NCBI RefSeq assembly: GCF_022346995.1
Contig: NZ_JAKRNM010000001.1
Coordinates: 558,001 to 622,000 of the forward strand
Direction of reading: 5' to 3'
Source of the DNA: Paenibacillus sp. ACRRY
GTDB taxonomy: Bacteria > Bacillota > Bacilli > Paenibacillales > Paenibacillaceae
DNA length: 64,000 nucleotides
The translations under genes and the position numbers were made by a program. Below are positions 8,877 through 16,613 of this stretch, one piece after another; positions within the stretch are counted from its first letter, which is position 1; every line of letters begins with the position of its first letter. Below the pieces are notes generated by a model that had not been told where the DNA came from, ran no database searches, and saw nothing but the letters and a program-made list of their open reading frames with translations.

Positions 8877-8902
8877 AAAGTCGCTATAAGCGACTTTTTT
8901 TT
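8877..8902 (+). terminator. Intrinsic terminator
   Basis: AAAGTCGCT-ATA-AGCGACTTT hairpin followed by a T run, after the cysteine hydrolase gene. Confidence 0.88.
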
Positions 8903-9008
8903 GTTTTAAGAAACTATTTTTTTCTCTCGATGATGTTTGGAGCAAGATTATTGGTATTCTATAAGTAGTAAATTAATAAATGAATTCAATTCAGTATTGG
9001 AGGTCTAC

Positions 9009-9464
9009 ATGGAATTTAGAACTGCAACGTTAACCCATCTTCCTTCCATTGTTCGTTTATTGGCAGATGATGAAATGGGTGCTACCCGGGAGAGTTTCAT
9101 AGAACCACTGCCAAAAGAATATGTTGAAGCTTTTGCAAAAATTGAACAGCAGATTGGTAATTCCATAATCATTGCCTTGGATAACAACGAAGTTATTGGT
9201 TGTCTTCAGCTTACAATTATTCCGGGGATTGCAAGACTGGGTACGACACGTGGCCAAATTGAGGGTGTACGTATTGACCGGAATTATCGTGGTCAAGGCG
9301 TTGGAGAGTCTCTATTTCAATACGCTATTCATGAAGCCAAATCAATGGGGTGTGAGCTGATTCAACTGACAACGGATAAAAAGCGAAAAGATGCTCACAG
9401 GTTCTATGAACGACTTGGATTTGTTGCTAGTCATGTTGGGATGAAACTTGCACTCAATAATTAG
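9009..9464 (+). CDS. GNAT family N-acetyltransferase
   Basis: A 151-residue GNAT enzyme. The acetyl-CoA binding motif is visible in VRIDRNYRGQGVGESLFQYA (R/Q-x-x-G-x-G), and the C-terminal KKRKDAHRFYERLGFVASH is the usual substrate-side end. The ATG at 9009 follows TTGGAGG with a five-base spacer; an earlier in-frame TTG at 8937 has no ribosome binding site. Substrate unknown. A hairpin terminator lies at 9503-9540. Confidence 0.87.
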   Translation: MEFRTATLTHLPSIVRLLADDEMGATRESFIEPLPKEYVEAFAKIEQQIGNSIIIALDNNEVIGCLQLTIIPGIARLGTTRGQIEGVRIDRNYRGQGVGESLFQYAIHEAKSMGCELIQLTTDKKRKDAHRFYERLGFVASHVGMKLALNN

Positions 9465-9502
9465 TCCTTTTAACTAATTGATTACGATAGAGCAATATAG
9501 CT

Positions 9503-9540
9503 AAGAGAGCAGCTGACTTGTGTAACCGGCTGCTCTTGTT
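9503..9540 (+). terminator. Intrinsic terminator
   Basis: GAGAGCAGC / GCTGCTCTT stem with a short T tail, after the acetyltransferase gene. Confidence 0.7.
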
Positions 9541-9636
9541 CAACTAGCTGGGAGATGAGTGCAACATTTCGTCTGTTGAGAAAGTCAATAAGTTGTAAGA
9601 TGAACGAAAAAATATGATGATAAGCAGGTGGAGAAA

Positions 9637-10206
9637 TTGAAACATCGTTTATTCACGATCATATTTCTTTTCACTACCATATTCTTTTTTTCGAATGGTC
9701 AAGATGCTAAAGCTCTATCCTGTGCCGAGAAGGGAAGCCTCCAAGAAGAGTTAGATGGATCTACTGGTGCCATTTACGGTGAAATAAAGAAAATTAAAGT
9801 TGATCTGAAGCAAGAAGGGATAATGGGCACAAAAGAGAAAGTTAGATATATACTAATGGAAGTAGAACGAAGCTGGAAAACGGAAGTAGATTCTCAACTC
9901 ATTGTCGCAACCGACTACACTTGGGGTTTTAACTTCACTGAAGGCAACAAATACCTCATATTTATTAGTGAAATGGATGGCGAAATAAGCAGTAGTCCAT
10001 GCAGTTCGACAATTGAAATGAATAACCCTAACGAAGTAACTGAACAATTCGGTGAGGGATTCGAGCCAAAACAACAAGTGAATTTAAAACACAAGATGTG
10101 GTTTATGATGGAGCGGGATATTGATTTGTATATCGTCCTTGCAATAATCCTTGTGGTAAGTTCCGTCTTCATCCTGAGAGCAAGAAAGAAAAGGAAAAGG
10201 GGCTAA
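9637..10206 (+). CDS. Secreted, membrane-anchored NTR/TIMP-like protein
   Basis: A protein of about 190 residues with an N-terminal signal peptide (TIIFLFTTIFFF, likely cleavage before SCAEKGS), an extracellular domain, and a C-terminal membrane helix (IVLAIILVVSSVFIL) followed by a basic tail (RARKKRKRG). The pattern CAEKGS...GAIYGEIKK...VERSWK...GNKYLIFI...SPCSST resembles the small beta-barrel NTR/TIMP-like domains found in bacilli, with the two cysteines placed to form a disulfide. Cell-surface function is unknown. A TTG at 9637 behind AGGTGGAG is preferred; an in-frame GTG at 9628 is possible. Confidence 0.7.
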   Translation: MKHRLFTIIFLFTTIFFFSNGQDAKALSCAEKGSLQEELDGSTGAIYGEIKKIKVDLKQEGIMGTKEKVRYILMEVERSWKTEVDSQLIVATDYTWGFNFTEGNKYLIFISEMDGEISSSPCSSTIEMNNPNEVTEQFGEGFEPKQQVNLKHKMWFMMERDIDLYIVLAIILVVSSVFILRARKKRKRG

Positions 10207-10295
10207 GCATCACTCTCTAATGGGAACATTCGTTGAGTGAATTGAAGGTTTTCTCTTGAGCAGTTTACATATTACGTAGGAAAAGAGGGACACAG

Positions 10296-10913
10296 ATGAC
10301 TACGTTAGGATTGATCCGACACGGAGTAACGGATTGGAACGACGAATATCGGACACAAGGACATTCCGATATCCCGCTCAATGAGAAGGGGCGACAACAG
10401 GCTGAACTCTTGTCCAAAAGAATTGGCTCAGAACATTGGGATTATATTTATTCTAGTGATTTGTCCAGAGCACTTGAAACAGCAGAAATTATCGGTAAGA
10501 TCAAAAATATTGAAGTGAGAACCGACCCGCGCTTGAGAGAAATGAACTGTGGGCTTATAGAAGGGACAACAGAACAAGAGCGTGTCAATCGATGGGGGTA
10601 TGGATGGTTTAGGCTGGATCTCGGCATCGAAACAAACGATGAGATTGTAAGAAGAGGTAGGCAGTGCCTTGCCGACATATCAGATAGACACCCGGACCAG
10701 AATATCTTAATAGTAAGTCACGGTGCGTTCCTTGGAATAACTCTGAAGAGACTCATCCCGCATATCGACATGACAGAAAGTTTATTGAATACATCAATCA
10801 CCATACTGCATACAGCGCAATCTCGATGGGACTGTTCGGTGTATAATTGCACTACACATTTAAATGTGGAATCTATCGATATAGTAAAAAAGAATATGGA
10901 AAATGAAATATAG
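10296..10913 (+). CDS. Histidine phosphatase family protein (phosphoglycerate-mutase-like)
   Basis: A 205-residue member of the branch-1 histidine phosphatases. The phospho-acceptor motif is LIRHGVTDWN (RHG), the second catalytic histidine lies in IVSHGAFLG, and the acid/base glutamate is in LREMNCGLIEG. These enzymes use a phosphohistidine intermediate to hydrolyse small phosphate esters; PhoE- or CobC-like activity is possible but the substrate is not evident. ATG follows AGAGGG by six bases. A terminator begins one base after the stop codon. Confidence 0.9.
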   Translation: MTTLGLIRHGVTDWNDEYRTQGHSDIPLNEKGRQQAELLSKRIGSEHWDYIYSSDLSRALETAEIIGKIKNIEVRTDPRLREMNCGLIEGTTEQERVNRWGYGWFRLDLGIETNDEIVRRGRQCLADISDRHPDQNILIVSHGAFLGITLKRLIPHIDMTESLLNTSITILHTAQSRWDCSVYNCTTHLNVESIDIVKKNMENEI

Positions 10914-10937
10914 AAGCCGTGATTAGCGGCTTTTTTA
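10914..10937 (+). terminator. Intrinsic terminator
   Basis: AAGCCG / CGGCTT short hairpin with six T, directly after the phosphatase stop codon. Confidence 0.85.
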
Positions 10938-11058
10938 TTTTTATCAGTACAACAATTACACTATGCATCCCAGTTGAATAAAGATCAGTTCACTAGGGCT
11001 GTACCCCTGCATCTGTGTAGCGAATGTTAGGGGTGTTTAATCTGTCTGTTTTGCCGTA

Positions 11059-11091
11059 TTGACTAAATAAGTTAACTCGTGTTAATTTATT
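11059..11091 (+). promoter_or_regulatory. TetR promoter region with 26-bp operator dyad
   Basis: TTGACT (11059-11064) is a good -35 box. It is followed by the dyad AATAAGTTAAC-TCGT-GTTAATTTATT (11066-11091), with 10 of 11 positions paired. The dyad covers the spacer and -10 area and lies 33 bases before the TetR start, as expected for autorepression. Confidence 0.65.
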
Positions 11092-11124
11092 TACTGAAGT
11101 TAACATCAAGGAGATGCAATCATT

Positions 11125-11754
11125 ATGAATCAGGATATCTCCCTAAGGGAATTAAAAAAAGCCAAGAACAAAATCGCGCTGTACGAAGCGGGATTATCCT
11201 TAATGAAGGATCGAATGTTCAGCCAGGTCATGATTGAGGACATCTGCAAGACTGCGGAAATATCCAAGGTCACTTTTTTCAAGTTTTACCAACGTAAAGA
11301 GGATTTGCTCATCTATTTTATGCGGGTATGGCTTACTGAACGGATAATCGAGATCGAACAGGAAGGGAAAAAAGGATCTCAGGCATTTCGCCATTTACTG
11401 GCTGAGGTTGCTAAGGAACATCAAGTAAGGCCGGGGATGATGCCGAGTTTGATCTCCTTTCTCGCAGAACAGAATATGCAGCCTTGCATGCCTGAGCTGA
11501 GTCAGGCCGAAGTATCGCTGCTCTTTCCAGGTCACGAGGAAGCGGGAAGTCAATCACCTAATATGTACGTTTTATTTCAACAGTTCATGAAGGAAGAACA
11601 ACAAGTGGGAAAGCTTAACAAATCTATTACCTTGGAGGAGTCTGTACAGATCTGTTTCACCATTTTTTATGGAGCGTTTCTGACGGCTCAACTGTACAAT
11701 TCAGCGGAGATTGGCCGCTTTTATGATACGCATCTGGGTCTGCTTGAAATATAG
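11125..11754 (+). CDS. TetR family transcriptional regulator
   Basis: A 209-residue TetR regulator. The helix-turn-helix is seen at residues 35-60 (MIEDICKTAEISKVTFFKFY, then QRKEDLLIYF), and the rest is an all-helical ligand and dimer domain without a recognisable subgroup. The ATG lies downstream of AAGGAG at a slightly long distance. The gene is followed after 18 bases by a DUF4188 gene, so both are probably repressed together through the dyad at 11066-11091. The inducer is unknown. Confidence 0.88.
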   Translation: MNQDISLRELKKAKNKIALYEAGLSLMKDRMFSQVMIEDICKTAEISKVTFFKFYQRKEDLLIYFMRVWLTERIIEIEQEGKKGSQAFRHLLAEVAKEHQVRPGMMPSLISFLAEQNMQPCMPELSQAEVSLLFPGHEEAGSQSPNMYVLFQQFMKEEQQVGKLNKSITLEESVQICFTIFYGAFLTAQLYNSAEIGRFYDTHLGLLEI

Positions 11755-11772
11755 GAGAAGGAGTGGGTAAGC

Positions 11773-12282
11773 ATGGCTAAAGTGATTGCAGGTCGGTATA
11801 CCGCACATATGGAAGGTTCCTTCGTTGTTTTTGTGATTGGTTTTCGAATTAACAAATGGTGGGCGGTACATAAATGGCTGCCTGTTATGAATTCCATGTC
11901 CCCTATGATTCAGGAGCTGTATCGGAACAAAGAGGAGCTCGGATTTATGGATGGTTCCTATCACTTTTCAGGCCGCGGACTTACACTCATCCAGTATTGG
12001 AGGAGCTTTGAACACCTGGAGCACTATGCCCGACACGGAGCTAACCACCTGAAGGCGTGGAGGGATTTCAACCGCAAAGTTGGAACTGGGGGAGATGTAG
12101 GGATTTTCCACGAAACCTATCTGGTTCCTGAAGGGCAATATGAATGTGTCTACAACAATATGCCGGCCTTTGGGTTGGCAAAAGCGGGAGCCCACGTCCC
12201 GGCAACGGGGCGTAGAGAAACAGCAAGCCGGCGGCTTGGCCGCGAAGGAGAACCTGCTGTTCCGACACCTCCGAATCCATAG
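11773..12282 (+). CDS. DUF4188 domain-containing protein
   Basis: A 169-residue protein. FVVFVIGFRINKWW, the central RGLTLIQYWRSFEHLEHYA and the VGIFHETYLVPEGQYE stretches are typical of DUF4188, a family with a dimeric alpha/beta-barrel monooxygenase-like fold related to heme-binding aldoxime-dehydratase-type proteins. H-rich positions (HLEHYARHGANHLKAW) might hold a ligand or heme but this is not shown. The C-terminus ends in a proline-rich tail (AVPTPPNP). It is the second gene of a TetR-led pair, so induction by a small toxic compound is a reasonable guess. Confidence 0.8.
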   Translation: MAKVIAGRYTAHMEGSFVVFVIGFRINKWWAVHKWLPVMNSMSPMIQELYRNKEELGFMDGSYHFSGRGLTLIQYWRSFEHLEHYARHGANHLKAWRDFNRKVGTGGDVGIFHETYLVPEGQYECVYNNMPAFGLAKAGAHVPATGRRETASRRLGREGEPAVPTPPNP

Positions 12283-12413
12283 GCCTAGAGTCTCCTGCCA
12301 TTGCCGAATTAAACGAATAAAAGGTGCGACCTAAGTTGATGCTCGCATGGTGATATCCTGTATCATAGTAGCTTGTTTGTAGATCATGGGTAAACATGAC
12401 TGAATAAAAGAAT

Positions 12414-12448
12414 AAGGCAGCCGACATCGTGATTGGCTGCTTGTTTTT
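12414..12448 (+). terminator. Intrinsic terminator
   Basis: AAGGCAGCC / GGCTGCTTG hairpin followed by six T; ends the TetR-DUF4188 unit after an untranslated stretch of about 130 bases in which I see no other feature. Confidence 0.75.
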
Positions 12449-12567
12449 TAATTAAGGGATCAGACAAAACAAAGGCAGCGTTGCTAAAAGCCCTTTTTAT
12501 ACATAGCCTTGTCAAATAACGCATTTCTGAATAATCTAACACATACCACAGAAGAGGGGGAAGAAAT

Positions 12568-12693
12568 ATGAGTGGATACAGCAATGGTAATGTAGGAGGA
12601 CTTGGTGGGGGATACGGTGGCTTTACGTCCGTTGGTGCTATTCTGGTGCTTTTTATTCTGTTAGTCATTATCTCCAAAGCTTTCCTAGTATAA
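12568..12693 (+). CDS. YjcZ/SscA-family spore micro-protein
   Basis: A 41-residue frame starting at ATG 12568 after GAGGGGG. The product begins MSGYSNGNVGGLGGGYGG, a glycine- and tyrosine-rich stretch, and ends with one hydrophobic helix (VGAILVLFILLVIISKAFLV). This is the layout of the YjcZ family, whose member SscA takes part in spore coat assembly in Bacillus subtilis. Multiple small copies per genome are usual in Paenibacillus. A mother-cell sigma factor promoter is expected upstream but I could not assign one with confidence. It stands alone between two terminators. Confidence 0.85.
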   Translation: MSGYSNGNVGGLGGGYGGFTSVGAILVLFILLVIISKAFLV

Positions 12694-12815
12694 TGATCAC
12701 TGAATAGGCCCCAAGCGGTGCCGGTAAAAGGACTTGTAATACTTTCGAATTAAACAGTGCCTTAAGCAAAAGTGGCATGCTTGCGGAGTTGCGGAGCTTT
12801 ACCTGTAATATAAAA

Positions 12816-12851
12816 AAAGGAACTGCTAATAGGGCAGTTCCTTTTTTTTTA
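12816..12851 (+). terminator. Intrinsic terminator
   Basis: AAAGGAACTGC / GCAGTTCCTTT hairpin with nine T; ends the spore micro-protein transcript. The remaining bases up to 13089 hold nothing I can support. Confidence 0.9.
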
Positions 12852-13089
12852 AAGTTAGAGTTAGGACACAGGATCTGGGGAGAACTTCTAGTTGTGTTCT
12901 GACCATTGTCTAATAGATCCATTTATATTTTAACTTAACGATTACGCAGCAATAGAATAAAATATCGCTACTGGAACAGGCATGGTATAGGAAGAGAGCA
13001 TTTTCCCTATTAGCGTACATTTCGCGAGATTCACTTGAAAAGATAGTATTCAGCAGTAATCTTAAAGTGTACCCTTTGTAAAGGACATT

Positions 13090-14064
13090 TTAATCTAAGG
13101 GGAGTTTTTTTTGATACCTGTACATACAAATTTCATGTGGAAAGGGTTCTTGATCACCGAGATGCTCCTTTGCAGCAGTCCGCTGGGAATGGATGCGAAA
13201 TTCACTTGGCGTGATGCCCGTCCATCGCTTGAACTGACGGCTGAAATGCGCATTGGTCTTGTATCCAAGCATCATCGCAATATGGTCAATGTTCAGGTCT
13301 GTTTGTTTTAACAGCCGCTGGGCTTCGTTCAGAAGGGTTTCCGATAAAAACTTGCGAGGGGCTGTACCATATACCTCCCGAAAGATCCTGTTGATCTGTG
13401 AAGGGCTAATGTTCAGCGACTTCGCGATGTCTTGGATCCAGGTTCGTTCGCTCTCCCGAACGTCGCCATGAAGATGGATATATCTTACGGAGTCCTCAAT
13501 GTACTCGGCAATTTGGTGGGCGATGGTTTCTTTTCTCGATAAGGTAATGGATGCGTTCTGAGATAACTGGCCAACCAGGGAGCCGAGCAGTTCGAATACG
13601 GCGGCATGGACTTTCATCTGTTTGGAGGAAGACAACGGCATGGATAAGTGTTCTGTGGCCAGATAATACAAGGTACATAGTGAAGAGGACAGTCCTGAAG
13701 CCAGGCTCGAATCTGCCGGATAATAAATGTCCTTGCAGCGGTTGAGTTCCCTGCAGAAGGAGGTATCGTGTACGCTGAAATGAACAGAAAAGTATGTGAA
13801 ACCCTTCGGTCCGGCACCTGTGCAGGAGTGAGTCATACCCGGACGGATAAACAGAAGGTCTCCAACGGATTGACTGTACGACTGACCGTTGACCACCATG
13901 TTCATCTCGCCGTCCAACATCCAGTGAATTTCATACATGGAATGCTCATGAGACGGATACGTCCAGTTGGAATCGACTTGTCTTGCATGCAGTCCCAACA
14001 ATTGAAAAGACATGCGAACATCGGGCAGACGGCCTAAATATGCGGCTTCTGAAAGTTTGGTCAC
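13090..14064 (-). CDS. AraC family regulator, candidate regulator of the xylonate operon
   Basis: A 324-residue regulator with an N-terminal cupin-like sugar-sensing domain (YPSHEHSMYEIHWMLDGE, then VGDLLFIRPGMTHS) and a C-terminal double helix-turn-helix (IQDIAKSLNISPSQINRIF and IDHIAMMLGYKTNAHFSRQF, closing with GITPSEFR). The GTG start at 14064 has GAGGAGG six bases before it. It is divergent from the xylonate catabolism genes, 169 bases apart, so direct control of that operon by a pentose-derived ligand is likely. The ligand is inferred only from gene context. Confidence 0.88.
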   Translation of the reverse strand: MTKLSEAAYLGRLPDVRMSFQLLGLHARQVDSNWTYPSHEHSMYEIHWMLDGEMNMVVNGQSYSQSVGDLLFIRPGMTHSCTGAGPKGFTYFSVHFSVHDTSFCRELNRCKDIYYPADSSLASGLSSSLCTLYYLATEHLSMPLSSSKQMKVHAAVFELLGSLVGQLSQNASITLSRKETIAHQIAEYIEDSVRYIHLHGDVRESERTWIQDIAKSLNISPSQINRIFREVYGTAPRKFLSETLLNEAQRLLKQTDLNIDHIAMMLGYKTNAHFSRQFKRWTGITPSEFRIHSQRTAAKEHLGDQEPFPHEICMYRYQKKLPLD

Positions 14065-14233
14065 AGCTACCTCCTCGTAACGCTCTGTATTCCAAATACG
14101 ATTAGATATATTTTAACAGAAAAATAATGCGTGAAAAGGGTAAGTCGTCGGAGTGATAAGTCCATCGTCATGAAACATCGCTGGTGCTATGGTAATGTTA
14201 TCAACCCGGTAGGGAGATAGGGGGCAAGCTGGA

Positions 14234-15109
14234 ATGAGAATTATTCGATTTTTGGATGGACAACAGAAGTGGTTGGCAGCCGTTACGGATGATGAACAAG
14301 CGTATCGTTTGCCGCAAGCAGATTTTATGACTTTAATCTATCAGGCGAGGGAGAAGGGTGTTACTCCGGTTCAATGGATTGAAAGCGCTCTTAAACCGGT
14401 AAACAAGCTGACCGATGATTGGACTTCTCTGCACCTGATCACACCCCTGGATGCACCGGAAGTGTGGGCAGCAGGTGTGACATATCAGCGGAGCCGGGAA
14501 GCGCGGAATTATGAAGCTACGGATGGAAAGTTGGATGCGGAAACCTTCTACGATAAGGTCTATGGCGCAGAGAGACCGGAGATCTTTTTTAAATCCACAG
14601 CAGCCCGGACTGTCGGGCCGAATGAGGCTGTCACGCTACGAAGCGATTCTACTTGGCAGATCCCGGAGCCTGAGCTGGGGTTGGTGCTTGCCGCGGATGG
14701 CAGCATTGTGGGATACATCGCCGGAAATGACATGAGCTGCCGCGATATTGAGGGAGAAAACCCGTTGTATCTGCCACAAGCCAAAATATGGCGCAATTCC
14801 TGCTCCATAGGTCCAGCTATTCGACTGGCAGAAACGGTGAAGAATCCCTATGAATTCAGCATTGTCTGCCAGATCTATCGGGATGAATCAGTGGTTGTTA
14901 AAAGTGAAGCGAGTACGAGTGAATTAAACCGCAAGCTGGATGAACTGGTTTCCTTTTTGGCAAGGGATAACGATGTGTATGACGGTACGGTACTTTTGAC
15001 AGGTACTAGCATCGTGCCTCCGAATGATTTCACCCTTGAACCTGGAGACCGCATTGAAATATCCATAAGTGATATCGGAACACTGATCAATCCTGTCATT
15101 TCAAATTAG
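14234..15109 (+). CDS. FAH-family 2-keto-3-deoxy-xylonate dehydratase (XylX-like)
   Basis: A 291-residue fumarylacetoacetate-hydrolase-fold enzyme. The divalent metal ligands E145, E147 (PEPELGLV) and D166 (AGNDMSCRDIEG) are in place, as is the LPQAKIW stretch shared with 2-keto-3-deoxy-D-arabinonate/xylonate dehydratases. Expected reaction: 2-keto-3-deoxy-D-xylonate to alpha-ketoglutarate semialdehyde plus water. The neighbours, a semialdehyde dehydrogenase and a YjhG/YagF-type dehydratase, support this over a fumarylacetoacetase role. ATG follows an A/G-rich leader (GGGGGCAAGCTGGA). A likely CcpA site lies inside the gene at 14380-14393. Confidence 0.85.
   Translation: MRIIRFLDGQQKWLAAVTDDEQAYRLPQADFMTLIYQAREKGVTPVQWIESALKPVNKLTDDWTSLHLITPLDAPEVWAAGVTYQRSREARNYEATDGKLDAETFYDKVYGAERPEIFFKSTAARTVGPNEAVTLRSDSTWQIPEPELGLVLAADGSIVGYIAGNDMSCRDIEGENPLYLPQAKIWRNSCSIGPAIRLAETVKNPYEFSIVCQIYRDESVVVKSEASTSELNRKLDELVSFLARDNDVYDGTVLLTGTSIVPPNDFTLEPGDRIEISISDIGTLINPVISN
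14380..14393 (+). promoter_or_regulatory. Intragenic catabolite-responsive element (cre)
   Basis: TGAAAGCGCTCTTA agrees with the CcpA consensus TGWAANCGNTNWCA at all fixed positions but one. It lies about 147 bases into the first gene of the xylonate operon, where CcpA often acts as a transcriptional roadblock. Confidence 0.55.
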
Positions 15110-15130
15110 TTTAGAAGGAGGATGAATGCG

Positions 15131-16597
15131 ATGAGCGCATTTCAGTTAGAGGAGACCTATAACAATTTTATTAACGGGGAATGGGTTAAACCAACGTCTG
15201 GATCGACGGAACCGAGCATTAATCCGGCGAATCGAAAAGAAATCGTGGGTTATGTGCCAGCCTCGGGTGTAGAGGACTTGAACAATGCAGTGGCAGCGGC
15301 CAAAGAAGCAGCGAAGACCTGGCGGAACTTAACGGGTGCGGAACGGGGGAATTATCTTTTTCAAGCTGCTAATGTGTTGGAGCGCCGGGCCGACGAGGTG
15401 GCGGAAGCCATGACCAGAGAAATGGGGAAGACATTCCCGGAAGCCAAGGGAGAAACGATGCGCGGCGTCGCCATTTTGAGATATTACGCAGGGGAAGGTA
15501 TGCGAAAAACGGGTGATGTGATTCCCTCCACAGATAGGGAGGCACTGATGTTCACGACCCGTGTGCCGCTTGGCGTCGTAGGTGTAATTGCACCTTGGAA
15601 CTTCCCGGTGGCTATTCCCATCTGGAAAACGGCACCGGCTCTGATCTATGGCAACACCGTTGTATTGAAGCCAGCTCAGGAAACGGCGGTTACAGCAGCC
15701 AAGGTTTTGGAATGCTTTGAGGAAGCCGGCATCCCGGCTGGTGTTCTCAATCTCGTGAGCGGAAAAGGCTCGGTAATCGGCTCCGCACTTGCTGAACACC
15801 CCGATGTAAACGGAATAACGTTTACTGGTTCCAATGAAGTCGGGAAGCGGGTCGGCGCTGCAGCACTTGCTCGTGGAGCCAAGTATCAGCTTGAAATGGG
15901 TGGCAAAAACCCGATTATCATCGCGGCAGACGCTGATTTGGATTTGGCTGTTGAGGCCACCATCAGCGGCGGCTTGAAATCAACTGGCCAAAAATGCACG
16001 GCCACCAGCAAGGTCATTATTGAACGAAAAGTATATGATGCCTTTAAAGAAAAACTCCTGTCGCAAATCCAGGAAATCCGTCTGGGTGACGGGATGTCTT
16101 CCGGAAGCTGGATGGGTCCATGTGCGAGTGAAAGCCAGCTGAGTACCGTGCTTGGTTACATTCAAAAAGGACAGGATGAAGGTGCCGTACTGCTCGCTGG
16201 AGGAAAAAGACCGGACAATCCTGAGCTCGCAGAAGGATTTTATGTACAGCCGACCGTATTTGAAGGTGTCGAATCGCACATGTCCATTGCCCGGGAAGAA
16301 ATATTCGGCCCCGTTCTGGCCCTGATTCCTGTGGATTCCTTGGAAGAGGCCATCGCGTCGGCAAATGACAGCGATTATGGTTTGAGTGCTTCAATCTATA
16401 CACAAAACGTCGGGGCCATGCTGTCCTTCATCCGGGATATGGATGCCGGACTCGTAAGAATTAATGCGGAAACTGCCGGCGTAGAACTGCAGGCACCGTT
16501 CGGTGGAATGAAGATGTCAAGCTCGCATTCCAGAGAACAGGGGCAAGCGGCCATCGAGTTTTTTACGGCGATCAAAACAGTCTTTGTGAAGTCATAA
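15131..16597 (+). CDS. Alpha-ketoglutarate semialdehyde dehydrogenase (aldehyde dehydrogenase family)
   Basis: A 488-residue NAD(P)-dependent aldehyde dehydrogenase. The substrate-oxidising cysteine is in [10 protein letters not shown], the general-base glutamate in QLEMGGKNP, and the nucleotide-binding [12 protein letters not shown] and FTGSNEVGK motifs are intact. In the operon it would oxidise alpha-ketoglutarate semialdehyde to alpha-ketoglutarate and feed the TCA cycle. It is close in type to YcbD-like KGSA dehydrogenases. ATG 15131 is nine bases after AGAAGGAGG; the ATG at 15122 touches the ribosome binding site and is unlikely. It begins 21 bases after the dehydratase gene. Confidence 0.9.
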   Translation: MSAFQLEETYNNFINGEWVKPTSGSTEPSINPANRKEIVGYVPASGVEDLNNAVAAAKEAAKTWRNLTGAERGNYLFQAANVLERRADEVAEAMTREMGKTFPEAKGETMRGVAILRYYAGEGMRKTGDVIPSTDREALMFTTRVPLGVVGVIAPWNFPVAIPIWKTAPALIYGNTVVLKPAQETAVTAAKVLECFEEAGIPAGVLNLVSGKGSVIGSALAEHPDVNGITFTGSNEVGKRVGAAALARGAKYQLEMGGKNPIIIAADADLDLAVEATISGGLKSTGQKCTATSKVIIERKVYDAFKEKLLSQIQEIRLGDGMSSGSWMGPCASESQLSTVLGYIQKGQDEGAVLLAGGKRPDNPELAEGFYVQPTVFEGVESHMSIAREEIFGPVLALIPVDSLEEAIASANDSDYGLSASIYTQNVGAMLSFIRDMDAGLVRINAETAGVELQAPFGGMKMSSSHSREQGQAAIEFFTAIKTVFVKS

Positions 16598-16613
16598 ACT
16601 GTGGGAGGCTACC

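Noticed and set aside
12384..12922. Minus-strand frames of 84 and 97 codons around the spore micro-protein.
   Set aside because: They run antisense through terminators and the micro-protein gene, and lack ribosome binding sites.
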